From Phocaeicola paurosaccharolyticus JCM 15092 (GTDB lineage: Bacteria > Bacteroidota > Bacteroidia > Bacteroidales > Bacteroidaceae), in contig NZ_BAJR01000001.1 of the NCBI RefSeq assembly GCF_000613805.1, positions 265,991-329,990 of the forward strand: a stretch of DNA of 64,000 nucleotides. The letters run 5' to 3'. Under the pieces are notes generated by a model. It was not told the origin of the DNA. It worked only from the letters and a program-made list of their open reading frames with translations, and searched no databases. The position numbers and the translations under genes were made by a program. Shown here one piece after another: positions 36,775 through 46,026 of this stretch. The stretch's first letter is position 1. Each line of letters starts with the position of its first letter.

Positions 36775-37767
36775 ATGGCTGTTACTATGGCTGATATTAC
36801 CAAGCTTCGTAAATTGAGCGGTGCTGGTATGATGGACTGTAAAAATGCTCTAGCAGAGACAGATGGAGATTTAGATAAGGCAATGGAGATAATCCGTAAG
36901 AAGGGTCAGGCTGTTGCTGCAAAACGTTCTGATCGTGATGCCTCAGAAGGTTGTGTTTTAGCTAAGACTACAGGTAAATTGGCTGCTATGATTGCTTTGA
37001 AGTGCGAGACTGACTTTGTAGCTAAGAATGCTGATTTTGTAGCTTTAACAAATGAAATCCTTGATGCTGCTATTGCCAACAAATGTGCTACTCTTGATGA
37101 AGTTAATGCTTTGCCTTTGGGTAATGGTACAATAGCTGATGCTGTTACAGGCCGTAGCGGTATTACAGGTGAGAAGATGGAACTTGATGGTTATTTCGTT
37201 GTTGAAGGTGAGAGTACATCTGTTTACAATCACCAAGGCAAGAACCAACTTTGTACTATTGTTGCGTTTAATAAGCCAGCCAGCGATGCTATCGCTCACG
37301 AATTAGCTATGCAGATTGCTGCTATGAACCCAATTTCTGTTGATGAGGCTAGCGTTCCTGCTTCTGTTGTTGAAGCTGAAATGCAAGTTGCCATTGAAAA
37401 GACAAAAGAAGAACAGGTTAAGAAAGCTGTTGAGGCTGCTTTGAAGAAAGCTGGTTTTAATCTTTATATCGCTGAGAATGAAGAACATCTTAACGAAGGT
37501 ATCATGAAGGGTTCTATCACTGAAGCTCAAGCTGAGGAAATCCGTCAGCTTAAGGAGAGTGTTGCTGCTGAAAAAGCTGCTAATCTTCCTGAACAGATGA
37601 TACAAAACATTGCTAAGGGACGTATCGCTAAATTCTACAAAGAAGTTTGTCTTTTGAACCAGGAGGATATCATGGATCCTAAGAAGACTGTAGCTGAAGT
37701 ATTGAAAGAGGCTGATCCTGAGTTGAAGGTTTTATCTTTCAAACGTTTCACTTTGCGTGCTGAATAA
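36775..37767 (+). CDS. tsf: Translation elongation factor Ts
   Basis: Guanine-nucleotide exchange factor for EF-Tu. The 330-residue length and the N-terminal UBA-like domain (ITKLRKLSGAGMMDCKNAL), the DRDASEGCV segment and TDFVAKNADFV, which contacts EF-Tu, identify it. ATG at 36775 (MAVTMADITK) is preferred to the one at 36787 as it is common among relatives. Last gene of the ribosomal operon, closed by a terminator. Confidence 0.96.
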   Translation: MAVTMADITKLRKLSGAGMMDCKNALAETDGDLDKAMEIIRKKGQAVAAKRSDRDASEGCVLAKTTGKLAAMIALKCETDFVAKNADFVALTNEILDAAIANKCATLDEVNALPLGNGTIADAVTGRSGITGEKMELDGYFVVEGESTSVYNHQGKNQLCTIVAFNKPASDAIAHELAMQIAAMNPISVDEASVPASVVEAEMQVAIEKTKEEQVKKAVEAALKKAGFNLYIAENEEHLNEGIMKGSITEAQAEEIRQLKESVAAEKAANLPEQMIQNIAKGRIAKFYKEVCLLNQEDIMDPKKTVAEVLKEADPELKVLSFKRFTLRAE

Positions 37768-37790
37768 TCTATAGATAAATAGAAATAATA

Positions 37791-37824
37791 AAAGAACGTT
37801 TTGCTTAGCAGAACGTTCTTTTTT
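37791..37824 (+). terminator. Terminator of the ribosomal operon
   Basis: AAAGAACGTT (37791-37800) pairs perfectly with AACGTTCTTT (37812-37821), followed by a T run. Confidence 0.9.
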
Positions 37825-37909
37825 ATTTTAGATAGGCATACTTGTAAGTTATTAGAGATAATTATCTCTATCAATATGTTTTAATAATCTATAAATATGG
37901 ATAGAAACC

Positions 37910-38134
37910 TCATTCAATTGTTATCTCAGGAAATCCTTTCTTAATTATTTCTATAGCTCTATCATAGTTTTCCTCACTAACCTGAAGCTCCTCTTGAAAA
38001 TCGGGTATGAATCCATAAGCTGCTGACAGATTTTCGTTCCTTACAAAGTATGGAATCTCTTCGTCATCTAATATGCTTTTTAGAATAGCCAATTGATAGC
38101 TATTTTGCATTTGTGGTAAACTTTTTAGTGTCAT
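37910..38134 (-). CDS. DUF2007 family protein
   Basis: A 74-residue protein matching DUF2007 (putative signal-transducing or PII-like small proteins): YQLAILKSILDDEEIPYFVRNE, then FQEELQVSEENYDRAIEIIKK. It probably adopts a ferredoxin-like alpha-beta fold. It is separated by 56 bp from the SUI1-like gene, both reading leftward. No function is established for the family. Confidence 0.8.
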   Translation of the reverse strand: MTLKSLPQMQNSYQLAILKSILDDEEIPYFVRNENLSAAYGFIPDFQEELQVSEENYDRAIEIIKKGFPEITIE

Positions 38135-38190
38135 AATATTAGTATTTTAAGTAATATAATTTATTATATTATTGGGGATAAAAGTATAAG

Positions 38191-38529
38191 CTATTTTGTC
38201 TGAGTATAACCTTCACTCTTGAGTATTTCAATTATTTTAAGCTTAAACTCTCCTTGAATAAGTATCTCTCCATCTTTAACTGTGCCTCCTACGCCACATT
38301 TTGTCTTCAACAACTTTCCTAACTCTTTCAAATCATCTTCAGCTCCTACGAAACCTTTTATGAGGGTTACAGTCTTTCCCCCTCGGCTTTTCTTCTCTAT
38401 AGAGACTCTTAGTTTTTGCTGTTTTTTATCTATAGTATTAACCTCTTCTTCGTCAAGAGTCTCATATTTGAAATCTGGATTAGTTGAATAAATCACATTC
38501 AATCTCTCTTTCCAATCATTACTTTTCAT
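38191..38529 (-). CDS. SUI1/eIF1-like translation initiation factor (YciH family)
   Basis: A 112-residue protein starting MKSNDWKERLNVIYST with a SUI1 domain over the last 80 residues: RVSIEKKSRGGKTVTLIKGF and CGVGGTVKDGEILIQGE. Bacterial YciH is related to eukaryotic eIF1 and may influence start-codon selection. The frame is open to 38580, but ATG 38529 gives the family N-terminus. Confidence 0.9.
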   Translation of the reverse strand: MKSNDWKERLNVIYSTNPDFKYETLDEEEVNTIDKKQQKLRVSIEKKSRGGKTVTLIKGFVGAEDDLKELGKLLKTKCGVGGTVKDGEILIQGEFKLKIIEILKSEGYTQTK

Positions 38530-38806
38530 GGGTGTATTTTTTAATTTATATAACAAAGAAACGGAAATTAAGTTTCTCATGTTTCCATATAATCTAAAGT
38601 ATATATTAAATATCTTTTGACGAAATAAAATGGCTCTATTTTTTATTTTTTGTAATTATATAAACCTGTAACTTTTATTTGCAAGTTGGTTTGTCACCTA
38701 TTATTTGTCGGTTCTTTTATTCCATCATGGTAAATTTTTCTTAATCCAAGGAACAATCAAATAATATATTTTTATTACTCATATCATTTTCTTGGAAATA
38801 AAAATG

Positions 38807-38814
38807 TATTTTTG
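38807..38814 (+). promoter_or_regulatory. -7 element of rex promoter
   Basis: TATTTTTG followed by CATG, 27 bp before the rex ATG. The 38530-38841 spacer of 312 bp is AT-rich and holds this promoter; no palindromic Rex operator could be recognised, and nothing else is evident. Confidence 0.6.
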
Positions 38815-38841
38815 CATGGTACACAATAGAATATCCAAATA

Positions 38842-39501
38842 ATGGATGCAGACAAGCTGAGAATAACAGAAAAAGTACCGGAACCGACTTTACGTAGATT
38901 GCCATGGTATCTCTCTAATGCTAAGTTGATGAGAGATAATGGTGAGATATTTGTGTCTTCTACCCAGATAAGTAAAGAGACAAGTATCGATGCTTCGCAG
39001 GTTGCAAAAGATCTTTCGTATATGAATATATCCGGCCGTACCAGGGTTGGTTACGAAATTAATGATCTTATTGATGAGTTGGAATCTTTCCTAGGCTTTA
39101 CAAAGATGCATAAGGCCTATCTGTTTGGTGTTGGTAGTCTTGGTGGAGCTCTTCTCAGAGACTCTGGACTTAACCATTTCGGCCTTGAAATTGTAGGAGC
39201 TTTTGATATCAACCCCGAAATAGTTGGCCAGAAAATAAATGGTATTCCCATTTATCATACTGATGAGTTTGAGAATATGATGTCTAAAAGTGGTGTGAAC
39301 ATAGGTGTGCTTACCGTTCCAATCAATATAGCCCAGAGAATATCAGATAAAATGGTATCTGGAGGTATAAAGGCAATATGGAACTTTACCCCATTCCGTA
39401 TACGGGTTCCAGAAAATATTGTAGTACAGAATACTTCACTCTATGCACATTTGGCGGTTATGTTTAATCGTCTTAATCTAATTCAAGATAAAGATCAATG
39501 A
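38842..39501 (+). CDS. rex: Redox-sensing transcriptional repressor Rex
   Basis: A 219-residue NADH-responsive repressor. The N-terminal winged helix (PTLRRLPWYLSNAKLM to SYMNISGRTRVGYE) is followed by a Rossmann domain starting YLFGVGSLGGALL. Rex normally controls fermentation and respiratory genes according to the NADH/NAD+ ratio. Its stop overlaps the start of the FAH-family gene (ATGA), so it leads a three-gene operon. Confidence 0.95.
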   Translation: MDADKLRITEKVPEPTLRRLPWYLSNAKLMRDNGEIFVSSTQISKETSIDASQVAKDLSYMNISGRTRVGYEINDLIDELESFLGFTKMHKAYLFGVGSLGGALLRDSGLNHFGLEIVGAFDINPEIVGQKINGIPIYHTDEFENMMSKSGVNIGVLTVPINIAQRISDKMVSGGIKAIWNFTPFRIRVPENIVVQNTSLYAHLAVMFNRLNLIQDKDQ

Positions 39502-40115
39502 AAATATTTGCAGTTGGGATGAACTATGAAGCTCATTGTCATGAGTTGCATGAGAAAGAGTCTCTTCCTAAAGAACCTGTTATTTTTTTGAAACCTGATT
39601 CAGCTTTGCTGAAAGATGGTAAGCCTTTTTTCATTCCTGATTTTTCATCTCAGGTAGAGTATGAGACTGAACTCGTTGTAAGGATAAACAGACTTGGTAA
39701 AAATATAGCTCCTCGTTTTGCACATAGATACTATGATGCTGTAACAGTAGGTATTGACTTTACAGCACGTGATCTTCAGATTAAACTACGTTCAGAGGGA
39801 AAACCTTGGGAGATAAGTAAGGGATTTGATAGTTCGGCTGTAATAGGTGATTTTATATCGGTTGATGAATTTAAAGATCTTCAGGATATAGATTTCCATC
39901 TTAATATTAATGATACAGAGGTACAGAAAGGTAATAGCTCTGATATGATATTCAAGATAGATGAGATTATCGCCTATATAAGCCAATTCTATACTTTAAA
40001 AATAGGTGATCTGCTATTTACCGGTACACCGGTAGGTGTAGGACCAGTAAAGATGGACGACCATTTGCAAGGATTTATAGCTGATAAAAAGTTATTAGAC
40101 TTTTATGTAAGATGA
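39498..40115 (+). CDS. Fumarylacetoacetate hydrolase family protein
   Basis: A 205-residue enzyme of the FAH fold. Metal-binding and active-site segments are VEYETELVVRI, VGIDFTARDLQ and LLFTGTPVGVGPV. Relatives include acylpyruvases and oxaloacetate decarboxylases; the substrate is unknown. Overlaps rex upstream and ispF downstream by 4 bp each. Confidence 0.9.
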   Translation: MKIFAVGMNYEAHCHELHEKESLPKEPVIFLKPDSALLKDGKPFFIPDFSSQVEYETELVVRINRLGKNIAPRFAHRYYDAVTVGIDFTARDLQIKLRSEGKPWEISKGFDSSAVIGDFISVDEFKDLQDIDFHLNINDTEVQKGNSSDMIFKIDEIIAYISQFYTLKIGDLLFTGTPVGVGPVKMDDHLQGFIADKKLLDFYVR

Positions 40116-40594
40116 AGATAAGAGTGGGATTTGGATATGATGTTCATAAACTTGTTGAAGGACGAGATTTATGGCTGGGTGGTATAAAAATTGAGCACGA
40201 ATTGGGCCTTTTGGGCCATTCTGATGCTGATGTTCTTATTCATGCTATATGTGATGCACTTCTTGGTGCGGCAAATATGAGAGATATAGGTTATCATTTC
40301 CCTGACACTTCATCTACTTATGAGAATATAGACAGTAAGATTCTTCTTGCTAAAACTATAGATATTATTGCAGAGAAGGGATATAAAGTTGGAAATATAG
40401 ATGCAACAGTATGTGCTGAGCGTCCTAAGCTGAAAAAACATATACCCGAGATGCAAACAGTTTTAGCTAGTATTATGGGTGTAGACGAGGATGATGTCTC
40501 TATAAAGGCTACAACAAGCGAAAAACTTGGCTTTACTGGTAGGGAAGAGGGAATATCTGCTTATGCAACAGTTTTGATAAGCAAGGAGAGTTAA
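40112..40594 (+). CDS. ispF: 2-C-methyl-D-erythritol 2,4-cyclodiphosphate synthase
   Basis: MEP-pathway enzyme making the cyclic diphosphate precursor of isoprenoids. The 160 residues include GFGYDVHKL and LGHSDADVLIHAICDALLGA (zinc ligands Asp and His, shown in parts), and SIKATTSEKLGFTGREEG. Partners in the pathway include dxr, encoded at 50726. Overlaps the FAH-family gene by 4 bp. Confidence 0.96.
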   Translation: MKIRVGFGYDVHKLVEGRDLWLGGIKIEHELGLLGHSDADVLIHAICDALLGAANMRDIGYHFPDTSSTYENIDSKILLAKTIDIIAEKGYKVGNIDATVCAERPKLKKHIPEMQTVLASIMGVDEDDVSIKATTSEKLGFTGREEGISAYATVLISKES

Positions 40595-40610
40595 CTATAT
40601 AATTTATTCC

Positions 40611-41504
40611 TTATCCCAGAGCAATTCCCAATGATAGTAACAGACCAAAAATAAAAATGTTCCGTCCGGTTTTTCCTAGGACTCTGTTAAGTTCTTTACC
40701 TTTCCCAATTCTGACCATTTCATTCCATGTTAATATATGAGGTATTAAGTAGATTTGTGGCAGTATTGCAGCCCAATATAGTCCATTAAATGCAAAGTAC
40801 CAGCATAGCTCCGCTGCTATTACTCCTGTGATTAAATAGAGCGCCTTTCCTGAACTGGCACCCATCTTTACTATTAAGGTTTTTTTGCCGTTCTGCTTAT
40901 CCTGTTCAAAGTCTCTGTAGTTGTTAACCATCAAGAGTGAATCAATAACGATACCGCAGGCTAGTGAAGCTATAGTGATGCTACTTGTCCATGTATGCGA
41001 CATCACATAATAAGTGCAACCGACAGGAATAAACCCAAAAAATATTATAACTAGTAAGTCTCCCCACCCATGATATGCCAGAGGATATGGTCCTGCTGTA
41101 TAGAGGAAGGCGAAAATGATACATAATATGCCAACCGGTATCATTTCAAGACCGCCGAAAAATAGCAGAAAGAAACCTATAAGAGATGCTGTCATGGTTG
41201 TGAATGCAATACCTCGTTTCATGGCTTCAGTACTTATCCATCCTTGAGTACAAGCTCTTTTAGGACCAAGTCGGTCCTCTCCGTCAGAACCTTTTATAAA
41301 ATCGAATAGGTCGTTTATGAAGTTGGCATCTATCTGCATTAGGAATGCAAAGATGAAACACAATATGGCAGGTGTAAAGGCGAAGTATCCATCATTATAT
41401 GCCAAAGAAGAGCCTATTAGTACAGGAACCGCTGCTCCAGATAGAGTTTTAGGCCTAGATGCTAAAATCCATGCTTTTACAGAATTTATTTTAATCTCTT
41501 TCAT
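40611..41504 (-). CDS. menA: 1,4-dihydroxy-2-naphthoate polyprenyltransferase
   Basis: Membrane enzyme of the UbiA family attaching the isoprenoid tail in menaquinone synthesis. The 297 residues span about eight to nine helices; the first Asp-rich motif is FINDLFDFIKGSDGEDR and the second NNYRDFEQDKQNGKKTL, both needed to bind prenyl diphosphate with Mg2+. Begins at 41504 with MKEIKINSVKAW. Convergent with ispF. Confidence 0.94.
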   Translation of the reverse strand: MKEIKINSVKAWILASRPKTLSGAAVPVLIGSSLAYNDGYFAFTPAILCFIFAFLMQIDANFINDLFDFIKGSDGEDRLGPKRACTQGWISTEAMKRGIAFTTMTASLIGFFLLFFGGLEMIPVGILCIIFAFLYTAGPYPLAYHGWGDLLVIIFFGFIPVGCTYYVMSHTWTSSITIASLACGIVIDSLLMVNNYRDFEQDKQNGKKTLIVKMGASSGKALYLITGVIAAELCWYFAFNGLYWAAILPQIYLIPHILTWNEMVRIGKGKELNRVLGKTGRNIFIFGLLLSLGIALG

Positions 41505-41522
41505 TATACATCGTTTATATTA

Positions 41523-41530
41523 CAAAGATA
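41523..41530 (-). promoter_or_regulatory. -7 element of menA promoter
   Basis: The minus strand reads TATCTTTG followed by T, 18 bp upstream of the menA ATG. Confidence 0.6.
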
Positions 41531-41571
41531 CGTTGATAGAGTAATAAATTCAATAAATGGTGATATTTTAT

Positions 41572-41579
41572 TATTTTTG
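41572..41579 (+). promoter_or_regulatory. -7 element of the phosphoesterase promoter
   Basis: TATTTTTG followed by CCGAT and then the ATG at 41585, so the transcript would be leaderless or nearly so. Confidence 0.5.
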
Positions 41580-41584
41580 CCGAT

Positions 41585-42421
41585 ATGTCTATATCTAAGT
41601 GTAATATTGTTGTTGCTCTGCTTATTGCAGTCATTTGTACCTCTTGTGCTACAGCCTCTTTCTCGAAATATAAGGGGGTGGGAAGAGTGAAGAGATATGA
41701 ATTGTATAGTAAAGACCTACCTGATGAGTTTGATGGAACTAAGGTCGCTTTTGCATCCGATTTTCATTATAAGAGTAAGCTTACTTACAAGAGATTAGGT
41801 GGAGTGGTGCGAGCAATAAACTCTGTGAATCCTGATATCCTCATTCTAGGAGGAGATTATCCTGGGAAGAGTGAAGGGCAAGATATGGATACTCTATTTT
41901 ATTATATTTCTAAAGTCAGGACAAAATATGGAACATTTGCTGTCCGAGGGAACCACGAATCAGGATCCGTTTACCAACAGATCATGATCGCTTTTAAAAA
42001 GTATGGGATTACTTGCCTGGAAGATGAAGGAAGATTTATAAATGGCGATAGTTCACATATAGTAGTTGCAGGAGTGAAGAACTCATTCGATACGTTGTCA
42101 TACAATAAATCTATTTCGCAGAAATATGGGAGTGATGAATTTGTGATACTTGTTTCTCATTCTCCAGATTATGCTCAGATTAAGGATGTCTCTAATGCTG
42201 ATCTTGTCTTGAGTGGACATACCCACGGAGGACAAATAACCCTGTTTAAAAAGCTTGCTCCGATAACAAACTCAAGATATGGTACCTCTTTTCTTACTGG
42301 TTTAAAACATAACAATAAAGGTATTCCAATAATAATAACCAATGGAGTAGGAACATCCAGAAGAAAAGTTCGCATTTTTACCCCTAGTGAGGTAGTGATT
42401 GTTACTCTTCATAAAGAGTAG
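41585..42421 (+). CDS. Metallophosphoesterase lipoprotein (YaeI-like)
   Basis: A 278-residue calcineurin-like phosphoesterase with all metal motifs: ASDFHYKS, LGGDYPG, RGNHES, VSHSPDY and SGHTHGGQ. The N-terminus is a lipoprotein signal (lipobox ICTSC, Cys at about residue 20), so it would be membrane-tethered. The closest well-known type is YaeI, but the substrate is unknown. It is monocistronic, closed by a hairpin shared with the convergent fucosidase gene. Confidence 0.9.
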   Translation: MSISKCNIVVALLIAVICTSCATASFSKYKGVGRVKRYELYSKDLPDEFDGTKVAFASDFHYKSKLTYKRLGGVVRAINSVNPDILILGGDYPGKSEGQDMDTLFYYISKVRTKYGTFAVRGNHESGSVYQQIMIAFKKYGITCLEDEGRFINGDSSHIVVAGVKNSFDTLSYNKSISQKYGSDEFVILVSHSPDYAQIKDVSNADLVLSGHTHGGQITLFKKLAPITNSRYGTSFLTGLKHNNKGIPIIITNGVGTSRRKVRIFTPSEVVIVTLHKE

Positions 42422-42433
42422 TATAGATACAAT

Positions 42434-42462
42434 AAAAGCAGATACATTATGTACCTGCTTTT
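42434..42462. terminator. Bidirectional terminator between the phosphoesterase and fucosidase genes
   Basis: AAAAGCAG (42434-42441) pairs with CTGCTTTT (42455-42462); TAC/GTA extends the stem inward after a bulge. It lies between two convergent genes. Confidence 0.8.
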
Positions 42463-42486
42463 ACTGTAATAATATCTCTGAATCTC

Positions 42487-44243
42487 TTAGTTTATTTTGA
42501 AAGCTATTGCTGTCTTACAAGGCATATTGCCTGAGTATGTAATTTCCAAACAATCTTTATTCTGTTGCCATTTCACTTTTGTGTTGCTTCCAAGAAGAGT
42601 AACCTTTCTTACTTTCTCTACGCTGCTTCCCAAAGAGTTAATCTTTATAGTATCTCCAGATTTAGGTAATGCCATACAGAAGGCATATAGTGAGCCATTT
42701 TTACCTACTGAGAAGCGAATGTCCTGAGCAGTAAACTTAAAGTCTGCCTGATTTTTGCCAAGTCCTCCTCCAGGTAGCTTTTTAAGTTTCCCATTTATCA
42801 TTTCTCCCTCTCCTAAAGTCTTCCAGGCATGGCTACCATATATAGCTTCTCCGTTAATTTTCAACCATTTGCCGACCTCCTCAAGCATTTCCTCACATTT
42901 GTCTTCTATTGAACCATCAGGACGCATTGGAATATTTAGTGCTACATTGCCATCGCGACTAATAGCTTCGATAATAAAACGTATCATAGAGTTTGAATCG
43001 TATGTGAATCCAGGGGCATAAAACCAGTCGCCAACAGGAGCTTCACGAATCCAAGGCTGTGTAGTGTCAATATTATCAGGGAAATCAAATTCTGCTGTGT
43101 TTACCGAACCATTTGTTGGACGACGGAATTTTATAATGCTGAATGTATTTACTTTTCCACGAGTCTTTAAGCAACGGTTATAATAGTCAGCCATAACAAC
43201 CTGCATTGCATTGCACTTATAACCTGTCCCGGTTCCGTTACCAGTGAATGGTCCTTGAACAGTACCATCGGTATATATGAAATCAGGGTCATAGTTGGCT
43301 GTAACATCCATCATTCTAAGAGCCCATTGAGTGGCATACCATTTGCATATTCTAGATGTCTCCAGAATATACCTGCATTTGCAGGTGACCATGGTGAATT
43401 AGCCTTTTCAGCTACGCTATCATATTCACGAAGATTGATTCCATAAAGTCTTCTTGGGTCAAGACCTTCCCACCATTTGCCTTTTCCATCTGCTAGTGTA
43501 AGATTCCCGTCGTAAGGGACTCCTTTCTTATCTCCATAGGTGTCGCTCTGAAAAGCAGTTTGCCACCACCACCATGTATATTCGTGGTGGAAAGTTACTC
43601 CATAATGCATCTTTTGCTTTTTACAAGCGTTCACCCATTCCCTAAGTAAGTCTCGTTTAGGACCAACATTTACAGAATTCCATGGCTGATAGCGTGAATT
43701 CCACAAATCATAGTTGTCATGATGTACTCCTTGAATCATCAAAAAACGTGCTCCCGCTTTCTTATATAGTGCAGTAAGGCGCTGAGGGTCGAGTTTTGTA
43801 GGGTTCCAATCTCTTAGTACCTCTTTGTAACCAACTTCTGAAGGATGCCCATAGCGTTTTAAATGATTGTTATATGCATTGCTGCCTTGCGTGTATAATT
43901 TTCTTGCATACCAATCGCCACTTTCTCCAGCAGCTTGTGGACCAAAATGCACCCAAAATCCTATTTTAGCTTCACGTAGCCATTCCGGTTCCCCAGGGTA
44001 GTTAGATTCTATAGATTCCCAACTAGGTTTAAATGGTCCGTCAGTAATAGGTATATCGAGTTGAACTTCTTTGAAGGTGTTGCTATCTTCAAGTTTTACC
44101 ATATTTTCTTTCAGTGCTGTAGGAACCTCAGGGAAAGGAGGGAGCTCTGGAAGTTGAACAGTTCCAGACTTCTGAGCACAAACTGAAGAAGCCATGCATA
44201 GTCCGGCTGTAAGTACGATTGATTTAATATTAATGTAATTCAT
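42487..44243 (-). pseudogene. Secreted alpha-L-fucosidase, GH29, interrupted by a single-base frameshift
   Basis: The N-terminal frame begins at ATG 44243 (signal peptide ending SSVCAQ) and carries IGFWVHFGPQAAGESGDWY, MIQGVHHDNYDLW and YGVTFHHEY, GH29 features, to FWRHLEYAN. The rest, WYATQWALRMMDVTANYDPDF then IYTDG with the likely catalytic Asp, continues in the next frame to 42487. One extra T in GCAAATGG (near 43340) makes one protein of about 585 residues. Expected role: release of L-fucose from host or dietary glycans in the periplasm or outside. The divergent AraC regulator is 100 bp away. Confidence 0.85.
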
Positions 44244-44278
44244 GATTGCATAAAATAAAAAAGATATATTTTTGAACA

Positions 44279-44286
44279 CAAATGTA
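44279..44286 (-). promoter_or_regulatory. -7 element of the fucosidase promoter
   Basis: The minus strand reads TACATTTG followed by T, about 35 bp before the preferred ATG at 44243, which rules out the in-frame ATG at 44279 as start. Confidence 0.55.
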
Positions 44287-44344
44287 CTTTTTCTGTATTA
44301 TGAAACAATATTAGATATGAAAATATGAATAAAGTAACCATAAT

Positions 44345-45244
44345 ATGCAATTAAAAGTCGATATATGTAAAATGCAAAAAAATAATATCTTATCTGATTG
44401 CCGAGATATACTATTGTTGGCAGTAGGCAATGCTCGGCATAATGGTGATTGGAATTATGGTCCAATAAACAGTTGCTTTACACGCGTCTATTATGTTTAT
44501 GAAGGAAGAGCAACTGTTCATATAAATGGTAGAATGATGGAACTTCTACCAGATCATCTTTATATCATCCCACCATTTGTGACTCATATTGATAGATGTG
44601 ATGGAGTGTTTGGTCATTACTATGTTCATTTTCTTGACAAAGACCATAGATTGTTACATCTCTATTCTAATTATGATTTGCCTTTTGAGATAGACTCATC
44701 TCTATTCGATAGACAAGTTATTGAAAGATTGTGTGAGTTGTGTGCTGATATGTATATACGCGATTCGCATCCTGAAACATATGAGAATGACATTCAGATT
44801 CAGAATGTAATAGCAAAGTATAACGCACTTTCTGAATTCAACAAAATAGAGATCTATTCTTTGCTACTTACCTTGATTACCCGTTTTTTGGAAAAATCAT
44901 CTAAAAAGAACGGCATTAAGGATGATCGTATTAAAAGAACATTGCAAACTATAGGGTCTGATATTTCACTTCCTATATCTATAGATAAGTTGGCGAATGG
45001 TGTGGCATTAGGGAAGGACCGATTTATAAGACTATTCAAACAAGAAGTGGGAGAGACACCGGTAAGATACATTATGAAACAAAAAATTGAGCGAGCTCAA
45101 ATATTACTTACTTCTTCTGATATGCGTATAAAAGAGATTGCTTATTCGCTTGGATTTACCTCTGAGGCATACTTCGACCGTGTTTTCTTATTATATGTTC
45201 ATTTGAGTCCAACAGATTTTCGCAGGCAAAATTATACTGTTTGA
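44345..45244 (+). CDS. AraC family transcriptional regulator
   Basis: A 299-residue protein: N-terminal cupin-like sensor (about 20-110, with YYVYEGRATVHINGR and YIIPPFVTH) and C-terminal double helix-turn-helix (about 200-295, IDKLANGVALGKDRFIRLFKQ and RIKEIAYSLGFTSEAYFDRVF). It is divergent from the fucosidase gene, so it probably senses a sugar and controls that gene; this is inference from position. Confidence 0.92.
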   Translation: MQLKVDICKMQKNNILSDCRDILLLAVGNARHNGDWNYGPINSCFTRVYYVYEGRATVHINGRMMELLPDHLYIIPPFVTHIDRCDGVFGHYYVHFLDKDHRLLHLYSNYDLPFEIDSSLFDRQVIERLCELCADMYIRDSHPETYENDIQIQNVIAKYNALSEFNKIEIYSLLLTLITRFLEKSSKKNGIKDDRIKRTLQTIGSDISLPISIDKLANGVALGKDRFIRLFKQEVGETPVRYIMKQKIERAQILLTSSDMRIKEIAYSLGFTSEAYFDRVFLLYVHLSPTDFRRQNYTV

Positions 45245-45264
45245 TAGTATGGGCAGGGATGATT

Positions 45265-45867
45265 CTAGTAGAAAAGAGTTTTATTTATGCCATGCTTTTT
45301 CAACTCTGTATATACTTTTTCAGGAAGAAAGAAACGAAGGTCCTTTCCCTCAATGAAGCTTTCGCGAATAAAGGTTGAACTGATTTCTATTATAGGAGAA
45401 TTGGTGATTTTTACGTTCTTGGGGAGATTTAGTTCATCAATTTCATATCCTCCACGTGGATATACAAAAATCTCGAAAGAGTCGATTATCTTATCTGCAT
45501 CTTTCCATTTATTGAAAACCTGCCAGTTGTCAGCCCCAATAATTAGAGTGAAAAGCCTGTCAGGATAACTCTCCTTAAGTTTCTGGAGAGTATTTATAGA
45601 ATATGAAGGACGTGGCAGGTAGAATTCAATATCAGACACCTTAAATTTAGGGTATTCATCAATGGCAAGTTGCATGAGTTTTAATCTTAGCTCATCTGAC
45701 ATGAGTTCAGACTCATTCTTGAAAGGATTATGCGGTGAAACCATAAACCACACCTCATCTAGCTTTTCGAACTCACATATGTAGTTGGCAATAGCCAGAT
45801 GACCTATATGTGGAGGATTGAATGATCCTCCGAATATGCCTGTTCTTATTTTGCCTTTTTTCTCCAT
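45265..45867 (-). CDS. nadD: Nicotinate-nucleotide adenylyltransferase
   Basis: NAD biosynthesis enzyme converting NaMN and ATP to deamido-NAD. The 200 residues start with the nucleotidyltransferase motif [18 protein letters not shown] and end with ISSTFIRE (ISSTxIR signature). It overlaps the end of the small membrane protein gene by 22 bp, in the yicC-gmk-orf-nadD operon. Confidence 0.95.
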   Translation of the reverse strand: MEKKGKIRTGIFGGSFNPPHIGHLAIANYICEFEKLDEVWFMVSPHNPFKNESELMSDELRLKLMQLAIDEYPKFKVSDIEFYLPRPSYSINTLQKLKESYPDRLFTLIIGADNWQVFNKWKDADKIIDSFEIFVYPRGGYEIDELNLPKNVKITNSPIIEISSTFIRESFIEGKDLRFFLPEKVYTELKKHGINKTLFY

Positions 45868-46025
45868 AGATGGAAATTTACAGCCTGACCTATGACTACT
45901 ACAACCATAAGTATAGCGATAAAATAGTTAGCTCTTTCTATAGCCATGTAGCAAACAACTGAAGCAGCTATTGCTATGAGTATAGTCAAAACTAACATAA
46001 TATTGGCCATTGTCTTTCTTTTCAT
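45846..46025 (-). CDS. Small two-helix membrane protein (59 aa)
   Basis: Frame from ATG 46025: basic start [10 protein letters not shown], helix one ([19 protein letters not shown]), short loop ERAN, helix two ([16 protein letters not shown]), basic tail FHLWRKKAK. It begins 1 bp after gmk ends and its last 22 bp lie inside the start of nadD. The tight operon placement makes it a real gene; the function is unknown. Confidence 0.75.
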   Translation of the reverse strand: MKRKTMANIMLVLTILIAIAASVVCYMAIERANYFIAILMVVVVIGQAVNFHLWRKKAK

Positions 46026-46026
46026 A

